Shown here piece after piece: positions 43,161 to 52,550 of a stretch of 64,000 bases of DNA. Within the stretch, counting starts at the first letter, position 1; every line of letters begins with the position of its first letter. The notes under the pieces were generated by a model. The model made no database searches. It saw only the letters and a list, made by a program, of their open reading frames with translations, and was not told where the DNA came from. Origin of the DNA: Rhodopseudomonas faecalis (GTDB lineage Bacteria > Pseudomonadota > Alphaproteobacteria > Rhizobiales > Xanthobacteraceae); the NCBI RefSeq assembly GCF_003217325.1, contig NZ_QJTI01000005.1, positions 1 to 64,000 on the forward strand, in the 5' to 3' direction. A program made the translations under genes and the position numbers.

Positions 43161-44486
43161 TCAGAAACCCGACACAGTGCCGTACAGATCGTAAGCGTCG
43201 GCGCGCTCGATCTTGGCGGTGACGATCTCGCCGACCCGCAGCGGGCGGCGGCTGCTGAGAAAGACGTTGCCGTCGATCTCCGGCGCATCGGCCTTGGAGC
43301 GGCCTTTGGCGCCGCTGGGACCGACTTCGTCCACAATCACTTGCTGGCGCGTGCCGACCTTGCGCTTCATGCGCCGCGCCGAAATCTTCTGCTGGCGCGC
43401 CATCAGCGCGTTCCAGCGCTCGCTCTTGACCTCGTCGCTGACCTGATCGGGCAGAGCGTTGGACGCCGCGCCGGCCACCGGCTCATATTTGAACGCGCCG
43501 AGCCGGTCGATCTCGACTTCCTCGAGCCAGTCGAGCAGTTCGGCAAATTCCTGTTCGGTCTCGCCGGGAAAGCCGACGATGAAGGTCGAGCGCAGCGTCA
43601 GATCGGGGCAGGCCGCGCGCCAGGCCTTGATGCGCTGCAGCGTCTTGTCCTGCGCGGCCGGCCGCTTCATCCGCGTCAGTACCGAGGTCGAGGCGTGCTG
43701 GAACGGGATGTCGAGATAGGGCAGCACCTTGCCCGCGGTCATCAGCTCGATCACCTCATCGACATGCGGGTAGGGGTAGACGTATTGCAGCCGCACCCAA
43801 GCACCGAGTTCCCCAAGCTCGCGCGCCAGATCGAAGAAGCGCGCGCGCACCTCGCGGTCCTGCCACGGGCTGGTCGCGTATTTCAGATCGACGCCATAGG
43901 CCGAGGTGTCCTGCGACACCACCAGCAATTCCTTGACGCCGGCCGCCACCAGCTTCTCCGCCTCGCGCAGCACCTCGGCCGCGGGGCGGGACACCAGATC
44001 GCCGCGCAGCTTTGGGATGATGCAGAACATGCAGCGGTTGTTGCAGCCTTCGGAAATCTTCAAATACGCGTAGTGCCGCGGCGTCAGCTTGATGCCCTGC
44101 GGCGGCAAAAGATCGAGATGCGGATCATGGCGCGGCGGCAGCGCGCGGTGCACGGCCTGCAGCACGTTTTCATATTGCTGCGGCCCGGTGATCGACAGCA
44201 CATTCGGATAGGCGGCTTCGATCTGCTCGGGCTCGGCGCCCATACAGCCGGTGACGATCACCTTGCCGTTTTCGGCCATCGCCGCGCCGATCGCCTCCAG
44301 CGACTCTTTCTTGGCGCTGTCGAGAAAGCCGCAGGTGTTGACGATCACCAAATCGGCGCCGTTGTGCTTGCGGGCCAGCTCATAGCCTTCGGCGCGCAGC
44401 CTTGTAATGATGCGCTCGGAATCCACCAAGGCCTTGGGGCATCCGAGCGAGACGAAGCTGACTTTGGGCGCGGCCGCCTGTTCCAT
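43161..44486 (-). CDS. rimO: RimO, ribosomal protein S12 methylthiotransferase
   Basis: RimO adds a methylthio group to Asp of ribosomal protein S12. The 441-residue radical-SAM enzyme has the N-terminal UPF0004 domain with its cluster Cys ([31 protein letters not shown]), the radical-SAM motif [14 protein letters not shown] near residue 150, [10 protein letters not shown], and a C-terminal TRAM domain ([19 protein letters not shown]). [12 protein letters not shown] and FLDSAKKES distinguish RimO from MiaB. The frame opens earlier, but [15 protein letters not shown] from ATG 44486 is the natural start. Confidence 0.96.
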   Translation of the reverse strand: MEQAAAPKVSFVSLGCPKALVDSERIITRLRAEGYELARKHNGADLVIVNTCGFLDSAKKESLEAIGAAMAENGKVIVTGCMGAEPEQIEAAYPNVLSITGPQQYENVLQAVHRALPPRHDPHLDLLPPQGIKLTPRHYAYLKISEGCNNRCMFCIIPKLRGDLVSRPAAEVLREAEKLVAAGVKELLVVSQDTSAYGVDLKYATSPWQDREVRARFFDLARELGELGAWVRLQYVYPYPHVDEVIELMTAGKVLPYLDIPFQHASTSVLTRMKRPAAQDKTLQRIKAWRAACPDLTLRSTFIVGFPGETEQEFAELLDWLEEVEIDRLGAFKYEPVAGAASNALPDQVSDEVKSERWNALMARQQKISARRMKRKVGTRQQVIVDEVGPSGAKGRSKADAPEIDGNVFLSSRRPLRVGEIVTAKIERADAYDLYGTVSGF

Positions 44487-44717
44487 GATCTGTTCTGTCC
44501 GGGTTGATCGGCAGCAGCTAGCCTTGATCACCGCGCTTGACAAGGGCATCGCCGCCTTTTGACCGGCGAAGGATTTTGCTGCGCCGGGGCCGCCTCGGGA
44601 AAGAAATCCCCCAAAAAGCGAACCTTGGCAGGGGTGGCGTCGTTATTTTTCCGCAGCGATTGCCGGAGCCTGCAATCCGCTGTTGTTGTGGCCTGGAAAC
44701 CGCACCGGAGCAGGATC

Positions 44718-44864
44718 ATGCGCCAGACATCGCTGGAGATCAGTTCTGATTGGGCTGGCCGCGCCGCTTGGCTGCGCAGGCAGGTCGATTGGCTGCTGCC
44801 TTATGCAGCGCTCGCGGTGATCGCCGCGATCGCGTTCGGCATGCCGTCGCCGCATTCGTTCTAA
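44718..44864 (+). CDS. Possible 48-residue membrane microprotein
   Basis: A short frame starting at ATG 44718, with GGAG 7 bases before it. It encodes MRQTSLEISSDWAGRAAWLR, one hydrophobic helix (WLLPYAALAVIAAIAFGM) and the tail PSPHSF. The frame is open upstream to 44559, but that part looks non-coding. It lies between rimO and pxpA, both on the other strand. No family is recognised. The ribosome site and clean TM helix argue for a real gene; the short length makes this tentative. Confidence 0.45.
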   Translation: MRQTSLEISSDWAGRAAWLRRQVDWLLPYAALAVIAAIAFGMPSPHSF

Positions 44865-44893
44865 GCTGGCTGATAAGCTGGCTGCGCCGAGGC

Positions 44894-45664
44894 TCACGGC
44901 CGGGCGAATGGCGCCACCGTCACACCAGCCTGCTGCAAGCGCTGCCGCAATTGCCGGGCGATCTCGATCGCGCCATCGGTATCGCCATGGATGCAGACCG
45001 TGTCGGCGCGCAGCTTGATCTCCTTGCCGGTCACGGTCACCACGCTGCCGTGTTGCACCATGCGCAGCACGCGCTCGGCAATCAGCTCAGGATCATGCAA
45101 CACCGCGCCCGGCTTCTTGCGCGACACCAGCGTGGCGTCATCCTCATAGGCGCGGTCAGCGAATACTTCATGGGCCAGCGTCAGCCCGGCCGCTTCCCCG
45201 GCGCTTGCCAATTTAGAACTCGCCAGCACCACGAAGACCAGATTGCGATCAACCGCCTTGATCGCCGCAGCGATCGCGCGCGCGGTCATATCGTCCTCGC
45301 AGGCGACATTGGACAGCGCGCCATGCGCTTTGACATGGGTGACCTGATAGCCGGCGAGCGCGGCCACCGCCTGCAACGCGCCGACCTGATAAGCGACCAG
45401 ATTCTCGATCTCGGCGGCGGTGATGCCGGGCACCGGCCGGCGGCCAAAGCCGTGCAGATCGCGGAAACCGGGATGAGCGCCAACGCTGACGCCGCGTGCC
45501 TTCGCCAGTTTTACGGTGCGATGCATGATGTCGGCGTCGCCGGCATGGAAACCGCAGGCGACATTGACGCTGGTGGCGAGTTTGATCATCGCCGCGTCGT
45601 TGCCCATCTCCCAGGGCCCAAACCCTTCGCCGAGATCGCAGTTCAGATCGATGGTGGTGCTCAT
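44894..45664 (-). CDS. pxpA: PxpA, 5-oxoprolinase subunit A (LamB/YcsF family)
   Basis: PxpA acts with PxpB and PxpC in ATP-dependent opening of 5-oxoproline (pyroglutamate) to glutamate, removing a damage product of glutamine. The 256-residue protein has the family opening [49 protein letters not shown], and VKAHGALSN. These hold the conserved Asp/His residues of the presumed active site. It lies 90 bases downstream of pxpC on the same strand, completing a B-C-A order. Confidence 0.95.
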   Translation of the reverse strand: MSTTIDLNCDLGEGFGPWEMGNDAAMIKLATSVNVACGFHAGDADIMHRTVKLAKARGVSVGAHPGFRDLHGFGRRPVPGITAAEIENLVAYQVGALQAVAALAGYQVTHVKAHGALSNVACEDDMTARAIAAAIKAVDRNLVFVVLASSKLASAGEAAGLTLAHEVFADRAYEDDATLVSRKKPGAVLHDPELIAERVLRMVQHGSVVTVTGKEIKLRADTVCIHGDTDGAIEIARQLRQRLQQAGVTVAPFARP

Positions 45665-45754
45665 GCCGTCGAATCCATCCCAAAGTAACCACGCAGCTTG
45701 GCTGCAGGTTCAGCAGTTAAAGTCGCGCATAGCGCGCAACCATATCAGTCATGA

Positions 45755-46759
45755 TCAATCGTCGAAGGCGCTAATGGCCATGCCCGCCACATTGGCGTGA
45801 TGCAGCGCTTCGAGATTGAACGCGGCTCGCACGGGTTGCAGCTGGGAAGGCAGCGCGCGGATCAGCCGCATCATGGCCCGGTAGTGTTGCTGAGCCGTTG
45901 CGATCTCCACCGCTTCAAACCGGAACTTGCAGCCCGGCGGGATCTGTGCCAGCCGGCCGAGATCGGCGCTGATCACCGTGGCGATTTTGGGGTAGCCGCC
46001 GGTGGTGCCGCGGTCGGGCATCAGCACGATCGGCTGGCCGTTGCCGGGCACCTGAATGCTGCCATTGACGGTGCCGTCGGACACGATGTTGTGGCCGTGA
46101 TGATGGCTGAGTGTCGGGCCTTCCAGCCGGTAGCCCATCCGGTCGGACGCCGCCGACACCGTCCATTCGCTGTCCAGCAGCAGCGGCACCGCGTCGCTGA
46201 ATTCATCGTGCTGCGGGCCGAGCACGATCCGGATCGGCGCTTCCGGAGCTTGCGGCCAGTTCAGCGTCAGTTCCGCCCGAGGGAGTGCATCAGGCGCGTC
46301 GATACTATCGCCGCTCTGCAAAGGCCGCGGATACGGCGAGCCGAGCCCGGCGCGCGCATGGACCGCGAGGCTGCCAAAACTTGGCTCGCCCACAATGCCG
46401 CCTTCGATCGCGAGATACGAAAACACCCCGCCGCGCGCCGCGCCGAGTTTGAGGCTTTCGCCGGGCTTGAGCATCACGCTGCGCGGCATGATCACCGGCT
46501 GGCCGGCCAGCTCCACCGCGCGCGCTGCACCCGCGATCGCAACCCGCACGGCGCCATCCTGCGCGGTGAAGGTGGCGCCGAGCGGTCCGATTTCGATCGC
46601 CGCCGCGAACGGCGCATTGCCGAGCAGCGTGTTGGCGACCGCCAGAGACAGCAGATCCATGGCGCCGCTTGGCGGCAGGCCATAGCGCTGCGCGCCGGGC
46701 CGCCCGGCATCCTGCACCGAACTCGCCGGACCGATACTGTCGATCACCAGCCGGCTCAT
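45755..46759 (-). CDS. pxpC: PxpC, 5-oxoprolinase subunit C (biotin-dependent carboxyltransferase-like)
   Basis: The larger partner of the prokaryotic 5-oxoprolinase, of the KipA/AHS2 family. The 334-residue protein shows GPASSVQDAGRPGAQRYGLP, SGAMDLLSLAVANTLLGN, VLGPQHDEF, SDRMGYRLEGP and the GQPIVLMPDRGTTGGYPKIA segment typical of AHS2 domains. Its start overlaps the pxpB stop by 4 bases (ATGA), so the B and C subunits are translationally coupled. The name follows the E. coli PxpABC work. Confidence 0.94.
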   Translation of the reverse strand: MSRLVIDSIGPASSVQDAGRPGAQRYGLPPSGAMDLLSLAVANTLLGNAPFAAAIEIGPLGATFTAQDGAVRVAIAGAARAVELAGQPVIMPRSVMLKPGESLKLGAARGGVFSYLAIEGGIVGEPSFGSLAVHARAGLGSPYPRPLQSGDSIDAPDALPRAELTLNWPQAPEAPIRIVLGPQHDEFSDAVPLLLDSEWTVSAASDRMGYRLEGPTLSHHHGHNIVSDGTVNGSIQVPGNGQPIVLMPDRGTTGGYPKIATVISADLGRLAQIPPGCKFRFEAVEIATAQQHYRAMMRLIRALPSQLQPVRAAFNLEALHHANVAGMAISAFDD

Positions 46760-47490
46760 GGCTTGATCCGCTCCGCGACCTGTTCGCCCGCCGCCGCCGC
46801 GCGGTCGAGCTCATCGAATCGCTTGGCATCGATTGGCACAAAATGGATGGCATCGCCCGGTTCGAGCAGGAACACCGGCGTGCGCTGTAACTGATAGGTG
46901 CGCACCGGCGTGCGACCTAACAAATGCCAGCCGCTCGGTCCGGCGAGACATTGGATGCCCGCTTGCACGCCGCCGATCGACACCGCGCCAGCGGGCGTCG
47001 CGAGCCGCGGATTCTGGTGGCGCGGCAGTGCCAGCGTGGGATCAAGGCCCGAGAGATAGGACCAGCCCGGCGTAAAACCGATCATCGCCACCTGATAATG
47101 TCCGGCGGCATGGCGCCGGATCAGCTCGTCAGCAGCAAGGCCGAGCTTCTGTGCCGCAGGTTCGAGATCGATGCCATGCTCGCCGCCGTAGCACACCGGA
47201 ATGCGCCAATGCCGTGTGTCATTGGCTGCGGAGATCGGGGGCGCCTGGGCCAACGCGGTCAGCTTGGCGCTGAGCTCATCGAATGCGATCAGTTCGGGAT
47301 CGTAATGCACCAGCAGCGAGCGATAAGTCGGCACCGTCTCGCGCACGCCGGCAATCGGCTGCGCACTGAGCGCGCGGTCGAGCGCCAGCACGCGCTGATT
47401 GGCAGCGAAATCGATCGTGCGGCCGAACTCGACCGTCACCGCGGTATCACCGCTGAGCAGGATGCGAGGTGGAGCAAGCGGTGCGGTCAT
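46756..47490 (-). CDS. pxpB: PxpB, 5-oxoprolinase subunit B (AHS1 domain)
   Basis: A KipI/AHS1-family subunit of 5-oxoprolinase. The 244-residue product has DTAVTVEFG near the start, the VHYDP motif (SLLVHYDPELIAFD), IPVCYGGEHGIDL, and the AHS1 core IGFTPGWSYLSGLDPTLALPR, SIGGVQAGI and GPSGWHLLGRTP. GGAG lies 5 bases before ATG 47490, which I prefer to the longer open frame from 47559. It is first in the pxpBCA unit. Confidence 0.95.
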   Translation of the reverse strand: MTAPLAPPRILLSGDTAVTVEFGRTIDFAANQRVLALDRALSAQPIAGVRETVPTYRSLLVHYDPELIAFDELSAKLTALAQAPPISAANDTRHWRIPVCYGGEHGIDLEPAAQKLGLAADELIRRHAAGHYQVAMIGFTPGWSYLSGLDPTLALPRHQNPRLATPAGAVSIGGVQAGIQCLAGPSGWHLLGRTPVRTYQLQRTPVFLLEPGDAIHFVPIDAKRFDELDRAAAAGEQVAERIKP

Positions 47491-47729
47491 AAAACTCCAG
47501 CGCGTTGGGATCAGTTCTCTTAGCTGGTTTCGCGAGGCCGCAAAATCCAGATCGCACATGGCGTGAACAACGCGCTGTGGGCATAAGTGCGCAGCGAGGT
47601 TAGCGATAAGCCGCGCTGATAGATGCCCGTATGATCAGTTTCGAGCGATGGCTTCGACCGGATGCGGCTTGACGCCGCGACGGCGCCGGTGAAGATGCCG
47701 CGCCCACAGTTCGGATCGGGAGACCATCC

Positions 47730-48434
47730 ATGCCGCTGTCCGCCGAAGCCAAGGCCATCCTCACGCGCGTTTCCACCGCCACCATCACCACGGTGCTGCT
47801 CAAGAAAGGACTACGCAATGTCTGGATGCGCGGCGCGCGGCCGCTCCGTCCCGGGCAACCGCGCCTGGTCGGCGAGGCGTTCACGCTGCGCTTCGTGCCG
47901 GCGCGCGAAGATCTCGCCACGCCAGAATCCTGGTCGTCGCCGATCTCGACCCGGGCGGCGATCGAAGCGATGCCGGAGGGCGCGATCGCCGTGGTCGATG
48001 CCATGGGCGTCAGCGACGCCGGCATCTTTGGTGACATCCTGTGCGCGCGCATGGTGAAGCGCGGCATTGCTGCCTTGGTCACCGACGGCGTGGTGCGCGA
48101 TCTGGAGGGCGTGCTCGGCACCGGGCTGCCGGTGTGGTGCAATGGCGCCGCGGCGCCGCCCTCGGTTGCCGGGCTGACCTTTGTCGGCTGGGGTGAGCCG
48201 ATCGGCTGCGGCGGTGTGGCGGTGCTTCCGAACGACGTGGTGGTCGCCGATCAGGACGGCGTGGTGCTGATTCCGCAGGCCTTGCTCGACTATGTGGTCG
48301 CCGAGGGCGAGGAGCAGGAGCGCATGGAGGCCTGGATCGTCGGCGAGGTCAACGCCGGTGCCATGCTGCCGGGTCTGTACCCCATGAACGCCGAGACCAA
48401 GGCGCGCTATGCCGCCTGGAAGGCCAAAGGCTGA
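47730..48434 (+). CDS. RraA-like / 4-hydroxy-4-methyl-2-oxoglutarate aldolase family protein
   Basis: A 234-residue protein of the RraA fold. The substrate/metal motif GDILCARMVKRGIAALVTDG followed by VRDLEG (G-D-x20-R-D) marks the class II pyruvate aldolase relatives. PNDVVVADQDGVVLIPQ is the second family signature. Proteins with this motif may cleave 4-hydroxy-4-carboxy-2-oxo acids, while true RraA inhibits RNase E. The GD...RD signature and 234-residue length fit the aldolase-like group slightly better. Its neighbour dapA handles pyruvate chemistry too, but no pathway link is shown. Confidence 0.85.
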   Translation: MPLSAEAKAILTRVSTATITTVLLKKGLRNVWMRGARPLRPGQPRLVGEAFTLRFVPAREDLATPESWSSPISTRAAIEAMPEGAIAVVDAMGVSDAGIFGDILCARMVKRGIAALVTDGVVRDLEGVLGTGLPVWCNGAAAPPSVAGLTFVGWGEPIGCGGVAVLPNDVVVADQDGVVLIPQALLDYVVAEGEEQERMEAWIVGEVNAGAMLPGLYPMNAETKARYAAWKAKG

Positions 48435-48552
48435 TCCGGCTGCGGCCGACAGGACCTTTCGTCGCCGCACCAGACTCGGTATGACACGCCCAACACACAG
48501 CAGCACGCGACGACGGCTTGTCCAGGCCGCGAATTGAGTCAGGAGAACAGCT

Positions 48553-49443
48553 TTGGCCGACACCAGCAGAATCCGGGGGTCTTTCACCGCCCTGGTCACG
48601 CCTTTCAAGAATGGTTCGCTCGATGAAGAGGCGTTCCGCAAGCTGGTCAACTGGCAGATCGAGCAGGGGACCCATGGCCTGGTGCCGGTCGGCACCACTG
48701 GCGAGAGCCCAACGCTGAGCCACGAGGAACACCACAAGGTGGTGGAGTGGTGCATCGAGGAGGCCAAGGGCCGGGTGCCGGTGATCGCCGGCGCCGGATC
48801 GAACTCGACCCGCGAGGCGATCGAACTGGCGCGCCATGCTGATCGCGCCGGCGCCGACGCCGCGCTGGTGGTGACGCCGTACTACAACAAGCCGACCCAG
48901 GAAGGCATGTACCAGCACTTCAAGGCGGTGAACGACGCGATCGGCATTCCGATCATCATCTACAACATTCCGCCGCGTTCGGTGGTCGACATGTCGGTCG
49001 ACACCATGAGCCGGCTGTTCGAACTGAAGAACATTGTCGGCGTCAAGGACGCCACCGGCAATCTCGCCCGGGTGTCGCAGCAGCGTCAGGCGATGGGGCC
49101 GGATTTCATCCAGATGTCCGGTGAGGACATGACCGCGCTGGCCTACATGGCGGCTGGCGGCCATGGCTGCATTTCGGTGGTGTCCAACATCGCCCCAAAA
49201 CTGTGCTCGGAGCTGATGACTGCGGTCGCCAAGGGCGACTATGCCGGCGCGTTGCAGATCCAGGACCGGTTGGTGCCGCTGCATGATGCAGTGTTCAAGG
49301 AGCCGGGTCTGGCTGGCGCCAAGCATGGCCTCGCGCTGCTCGGCCGCCTCAAGGAAGAGGTGCGGCTGCCGCTCTTGCCGGTCACCGAGCCGACCGGCAA
49401 GGTGATCCGGGCCGCCATGGTCGATGCCGGGTTGATCAACTGA
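48553..49443 (+). CDS. dapA: DapA, 4-hydroxy-tetrahydrodipicolinate synthase (TTG start)
   Basis: DapA condenses pyruvate with aspartate semialdehyde, the first step towards diaminopimelate and lysine. The 296-residue protein has [36 protein letters not shown], the catalytic Tyr in [14 protein letters not shown] (Y about 134, R about 139) and the Schiff-base Lys in [13 protein letters not shown] (K about 162). The start is TTG 48553, preceded by AGGAGA 7 bases away; no ATG near the N terminus would keep the beta-barrel whole. Confidence 0.97.
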   Translation: MADTSRIRGSFTALVTPFKNGSLDEEAFRKLVNWQIEQGTHGLVPVGTTGESPTLSHEEHHKVVEWCIEEAKGRVPVIAGAGSNSTREAIELARHADRAGADAALVVTPYYNKPTQEGMYQHFKAVNDAIGIPIIIYNIPPRSVVDMSVDTMSRLFELKNIVGVKDATGNLARVSQQRQAMGPDFIQMSGEDMTALAYMAAGGHGCISVVSNIAPKLCSELMTAVAKGDYAGALQIQDRLVPLHDAVFKEPGLAGAKHGLALLGRLKEEVRLPLLPVTEPTGKVIRAAMVDAGLIN

Positions 49444-49575
49444 TCAACCTTGGCCCGCCGCCCGCACCGCCGGCCAGAGGCGGGCGCTTGAGCCAACAGA
49501 GCTGTGCTGGTGCCCGCGGCGTTGACCGCCGCGGCGATGCGCCTACATTGAGCCGACACCCGTAAGCCGAGTGCG

Positions 49576-50049
49576 ATGGCCGAGAAAAACGAACGCCCCA
49601 TCAAAGTGGTCGCCGAGAATCGCAAGGCGCGGTTCAATTATGCGATCGACGATACCGTCGAGGCCGGCATCGAGCTGACCGGCACCGAGGTCAAGTCGGT
49701 TCGCGGCGGCAAGAGCACGATCGCGGAATCCTATGCCGATTCCCGCAACGGCGAGATTTGGCTGATCAACGCGAATATTCCGGAATATCTACAGGCCAAC
49801 CGCTTCAACCACGAGCCGAAGCGGCCGCGCAAACTGCTGCTGCACCGCAAGCAGATCAACAAGCTGATGGCGGCGGTCGAGCGCGAGGGCATGACGCTGA
49901 TTCCGCTCAAGCTGTATTTCAACGAGCGTGGCCGGGCCAAGCTGCTGCTGGCGCTCGCCAAGGGTAAGAAGCTGCACGACAAGCGCGAGACCGCCAAGAA
50001 GCGCGACTGGGGCCGCGAAAAGGGCCGGCTGTTGCGGGCGAGGGGCTGA
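49576..50049 (+). CDS. smpB: SmpB, tmRNA-binding protein
   Basis: SmpB delivers tmRNA to stalled ribosomes. The 157-residue protein contains [20 protein letters not shown], the SmpB motif [33 protein letters not shown] and the basic tail [17 protein letters not shown]. The extended, positively charged C terminus is the part that enters the mRNA channel. It is 132 bases after dapA. The ssrA gene itself is not in the window as far as I can see. Confidence 0.97.
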   Translation: MAEKNERPIKVVAENRKARFNYAIDDTVEAGIELTGTEVKSVRGGKSTIAESYADSRNGEIWLINANIPEYLQANRFNHEPKRPRKLLLHRKQINKLMAAVEREGMTLIPLKLYFNERGRAKLLLALAKGKKLHDKRETAKKRDWGREKGRLLRARG

Positions 50050-50078
50050 GCGCAAGAGGTGCTCGGCCGCTGCGCCGT

Positions 50079-50741
50079 TCAGCGCTCCAGATCGGCGCGC
50101 ACCTTGGAAAACACCGCTCGGAACATGGCCGGGGTCAATACCCCGGTATTGGTGTTGTAGCGCGAGCAGTGGTAGCTGTCATATAACCGGTAGTGGCCGG
50201 CGTCATGGACCGCGCCGTGGCCGAACGGCGCCTCTTTGGCGCGCAGATTGAGCGCTTTCACCGTGGAATCATGGGCGATCCGGCCGAGCGCCACGATCGC
50301 GCGCAGCTTGGCCATGCCGGCGATGGTCTGCGTCAAAAACTGGCGGCAGGTGTTGATTTCCAGCGGCAGCGGCTTGTTCTGAGGCGGCACGCAGCGCACC
50401 GCATTGCTGATCCGGCAGCCGAGCAGTTTCAGCCCGTCATCGGGCCGCGCCTGATACTGCCCGGCGGCAAATCCGTATTCCAGCAAGGTCGCGTACAGCA
50501 GGTCGCCGGCATAGTCGCCGGTGAACGGCCGCCCAGTACGATTCGCGCCCTGCAGCCCCGGTGCCAGCCCGACGATCAACAGCCGGGCATCGGCGTCGCC
50601 AAAGGACGGCACCGGCGCGTTGAACCAGCCCGGTTCGCGCTGGCGCGCTTCCTCACGGAAGGCGGCCAGACGCGGACAAAGCGGACAATCGCGGCCCGGC
50701 TCGCATAAGGCGGCCGGGCAAGCCGAGGATTTGGCAGTCAT
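50079..50741 (-). CDS. Uracil-DNA glycosylase, family 5 (UDGb) type
   Basis: A 220-residue iron-sulfur DNA glycosylase that removes uracil or deaminated purines. Cysteines CEPGRDCPLC at the N terminus, with further Cys in LLGCRISNAVRCVPPQNKPL and EINTC, would hold the 4Fe-4S cluster. Motif 1 is VGLAPGLQGANRTGRPFTGD, which lacks the catalytic polar residue of family 4 and so indicates family 5. Motif 2 is DSYHCSRYNTNTG. The ATG at 50741 is used. It is convergent with smpB, with 29 bases between the stops. Confidence 0.9.
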   Translation of the reverse strand: MTAKSSACPAALCEPGRDCPLCPRLAAFREEARQREPGWFNAPVPSFGDADARLLIVGLAPGLQGANRTGRPFTGDYAGDLLYATLLEYGFAAGQYQARPDDGLKLLGCRISNAVRCVPPQNKPLPLEINTCRQFLTQTIAGMAKLRAIVALGRIAHDSTVKALNLRAKEAPFGHGAVHDAGHYRLYDSYHCSRYNTNTGVLTPAMFRAVFSKVRADLER

Positions 50742-50779
50742 GATGAGGCCAGATTGGCGGCAAGCGCCGGCGGAGGCAA

Positions 50780-51406
50780 TCAGTCCTCGAATTCGTCCTC
50801 AACCTGGCGGGTCGGAACGGTGGCGGGCCGCTGCAGGAATTGCGGCGTGTGGTGGCGCGGTTCACGCGGTGCCGGCCGTTCGGCGGGATCGCGGCCGAGC
50901 TTGGACTGCAATTCGACCAAATCGGTGAACACGTCGGCCTGACGGCGCAGTTCATCGGCGATCATCGGCGGCTGGCTGGCAATGGTCGAGATCACCGTGA
51001 CGCGCACGCCGCGGCGCTGCACCGCTTCGACCAGCGAACGGAAATCGCCATCGCCGGAGAACAGCACCATCTGGTCAATGTGCTCGGCGAGCTCCATGGC
51101 GTCGACCGCCAGCTCGATGTCCATGTTGCCTTTGACCTTGCGGCGGCCGGAGGCGTCGATGAATTCCTTGGTGGCCTTGGTGACCACGGTGTAGCCGTTA
51201 TAGTCGAGCCAGTCGATCAGCGGCCGGATCGACGAATATTCCTGATCTTCGATGATCGCGGTGTAGTAGAACGCCCGGACCAGCGTGCCGCGGCTCTGAA
51301 ATTCCTTGAGAAGACGCTTGTAATCGATGTCAAAACCGAGAGTTTTCGCGGTTGCGTAAAGATTTGCTCCATCAATGAAGAGTGCGATTTTATTAGAAGC
51401 AGACAT
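50780..51406 (-). CDS. NYN-domain (LabA/DUF88) putative ribonuclease
   Basis: A 208-residue protein with a PIN-like NYN domain: IALFIDGANLYATAKTLG near the start, VKGNMDIELAVDAMELA, and VLFSGDGDFRSLVEAVQRRG. The Asp residues in these motifs are the metal-binding set of the fold, so RNA cleavage is expected. A proline- and arginine-rich tail (RDPAERPAPREPRHHTPQFL) follows and may bind partners. ATG 51406 is used. It diverges from rpoZ across about 350 bases. Its cellular target is unknown. Confidence 0.88.
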   Translation of the reverse strand: MSASNKIALFIDGANLYATAKTLGFDIDYKRLLKEFQSRGTLVRAFYYTAIIEDQEYSSIRPLIDWLDYNGYTVVTKATKEFIDASGRRKVKGNMDIELAVDAMELAEHIDQMVLFSGDGDFRSLVEAVQRRGVRVTVISTIASQPPMIADELRRQADVFTDLVELQSKLGRDPAERPAPREPRHHTPQFLQRPATVPTRQVEDEFED

Positions 51407-51758
51407 CAAGTTTTCTCACGTTTGTTGTAGGTTTTTGGCACGGCAGCAAGCCGGCATTCCAAAATGGGAACGGCAGTGTTGTTATTGATGCGCGTAATCG
51501 CTCAGCACATTGATCGCGGATCGAGCGTCGCTAGCAAATAACTTTACCGTTGTTTACCCGTCTCGCCTTCGGTTTTGATCAAATCCACACCGGGGCGCTT
51601 CGTCGCAGGGGCCGTCCAACATTGCGCACCCGCGATCGGCCGCCTGAAAGGGGACTTGGGGCGCTGGGGCAAATTGGTTCTTGCGCATTTCGTTGTCCCT
51701 CTATACCTAGCGGAGATAACCCGCATATTCGGTCCCTGACTTAACGGAGCGACAGTCG
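51407..51758. other. Intergenic interval between the NYN gene and rpoZ (no gene seen)
   Basis: This 352-base stretch separates two divergent genes and is less G+C-rich than its surroundings. No convincing coding frame is present. A loose promoter candidate for rpoZ is TTGCGC (about 51683) with TATACC 15 bases later, a spacer shorter than usual. GGAG lies 9 bases before the rpoZ ATG. No repeat or hairpin of note was seen. Confidence 0.5.
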
Positions 51759-52151
51759 ATGGCGCGCGTCACCGTGGAAGATTGTATTGACAAGGTCGAC
51801 AACCGGTTCGACCTGGTTCTTCTGGCTGCGCACCGCGCTCGGATGATCTCGTCGGGTTCGCCGCTGACGATCGACCGAGACAATGACAAAAATCCGGTCG
51901 TTTCGTTGCGAGAAATCGCCGAACAGACGATTTCGCCGGAAGACCTGCGCGAAGAGCTGGTGCATTCGCTGCAGAAGTTCGTGGAAGTCGATGAGCCCGA
52001 GCCGGACACCGTGCCGCTGATCGGCTCCGCCGGCGCCACCGTCGATGCCGACGACACCGAGGTTGCGGTCGATCGCATGACCGAGGAAGAGTTGCTGCGC
52101 GGCCTGGAAGGACTGACGCCGCCGGAAGAGCAGCCCGAGGAAGACGAGTAG
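51759..52151 (+). CDS. rpoZ: RpoZ, RNA polymerase omega subunit
   Basis: Omega helps fold and assemble the beta-prime subunit. The 130-residue protein has the family's opening [20 protein letters not shown], then [13 protein letters not shown] and [14 protein letters not shown]. An acidic C-terminal extension (EEQPEEDE) is typical of alphaproteobacterial omega. Its position before rsh follows the widely conserved rpoZ-spoT order, although here a strong terminator and about 340 bases separate them. Confidence 0.97.
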   Translation: MARVTVEDCIDKVDNRFDLVLLAAHRARMISSGSPLTIDRDNDKNPVVSLREIAEQTISPEDLREELVHSLQKFVEVDEPEPDTVPLIGSAGATVDADDTEVAVDRMTEEELLRGLEGLTPPEEQPEEDE

Positions 52152-52180
52152 GGCGCTCGCTCTCATCCAAGAATTCAACA

Positions 52181-52215
52181 ACGGTCCGGAAACCCTCCGG
52201 GCCGTTTTGTTTTTC
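52181..52215 (+). terminator. Rho-independent terminator after rpoZ
   Basis: ACGGTCCGGA (52181-52190) pairs with TCCGGGCCGT (52196-52205) with one G-T pair around a 5-base loop, and the stem is followed by TTTTGTTTTT. It begins 29 bases after the rpoZ stop. Confidence 0.9.
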
Positions 52216-52550
52216 GGCGTCGGGAACCTGGTTGGCAGCGCGGCGATCGCGGTGTCGGTCCGGTTTTGCTGCGATGCGGTGCGGCCATCTCACTCAACCG
52301 CGAGGTTTTGATGCGAAACGGCTTCACATCACCGCAAAACGTTTTACTGTTGGAACATTCGCATTCGCCGCTGCCGGCCGATCGGCCCGCCGGCGGAACG
52401 CGCGTCATAATCGCCGAAGGCATTGACTTTGCTTCATTTTGGTTGAGCGCCCGCGTGTCGGTCGCGCTCACGGCCAACGGGAAGTCCTCAATCGGCCAGC
52501 CGGCACAATCCGCGGTTCCATGCGGAACGCGGTGATGAGGTAGTGATTCG
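52216..52550 (+). other. rpoZ-rsh intergenic interval with one doubtful ORF
   Basis: These 335 bases follow the rpoZ terminator and must hold the rsh promoter. A frame from 52266 to 52535 (or from ATG 52311, 74 residues: MRNGFTSPQNVLLLEHSHSP, VIIAEGIDFASFWLS) is open, but it has no ribosome site and no family that I recognise, so I do not call it a gene. GAGG at about 52537 serves the rsh start. No clear -35/-10 pair stands out. Confidence 0.4.

Noticed and set aside
51683-51704. rpoZ promoter TTGCGC..TATACC
   Set aside because: The 15-base spacer is shorter than normal and many similar pairs occur by chance, so it is mentioned but not called.
52266-52535. 89-residue forward ORF between rpoZ and rsh
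   Set aside because: No ribosome site, no family and no hydrophobic or domain pattern. The interval must carry the rsh promoter. Kept only as a note on the intergenic entry.
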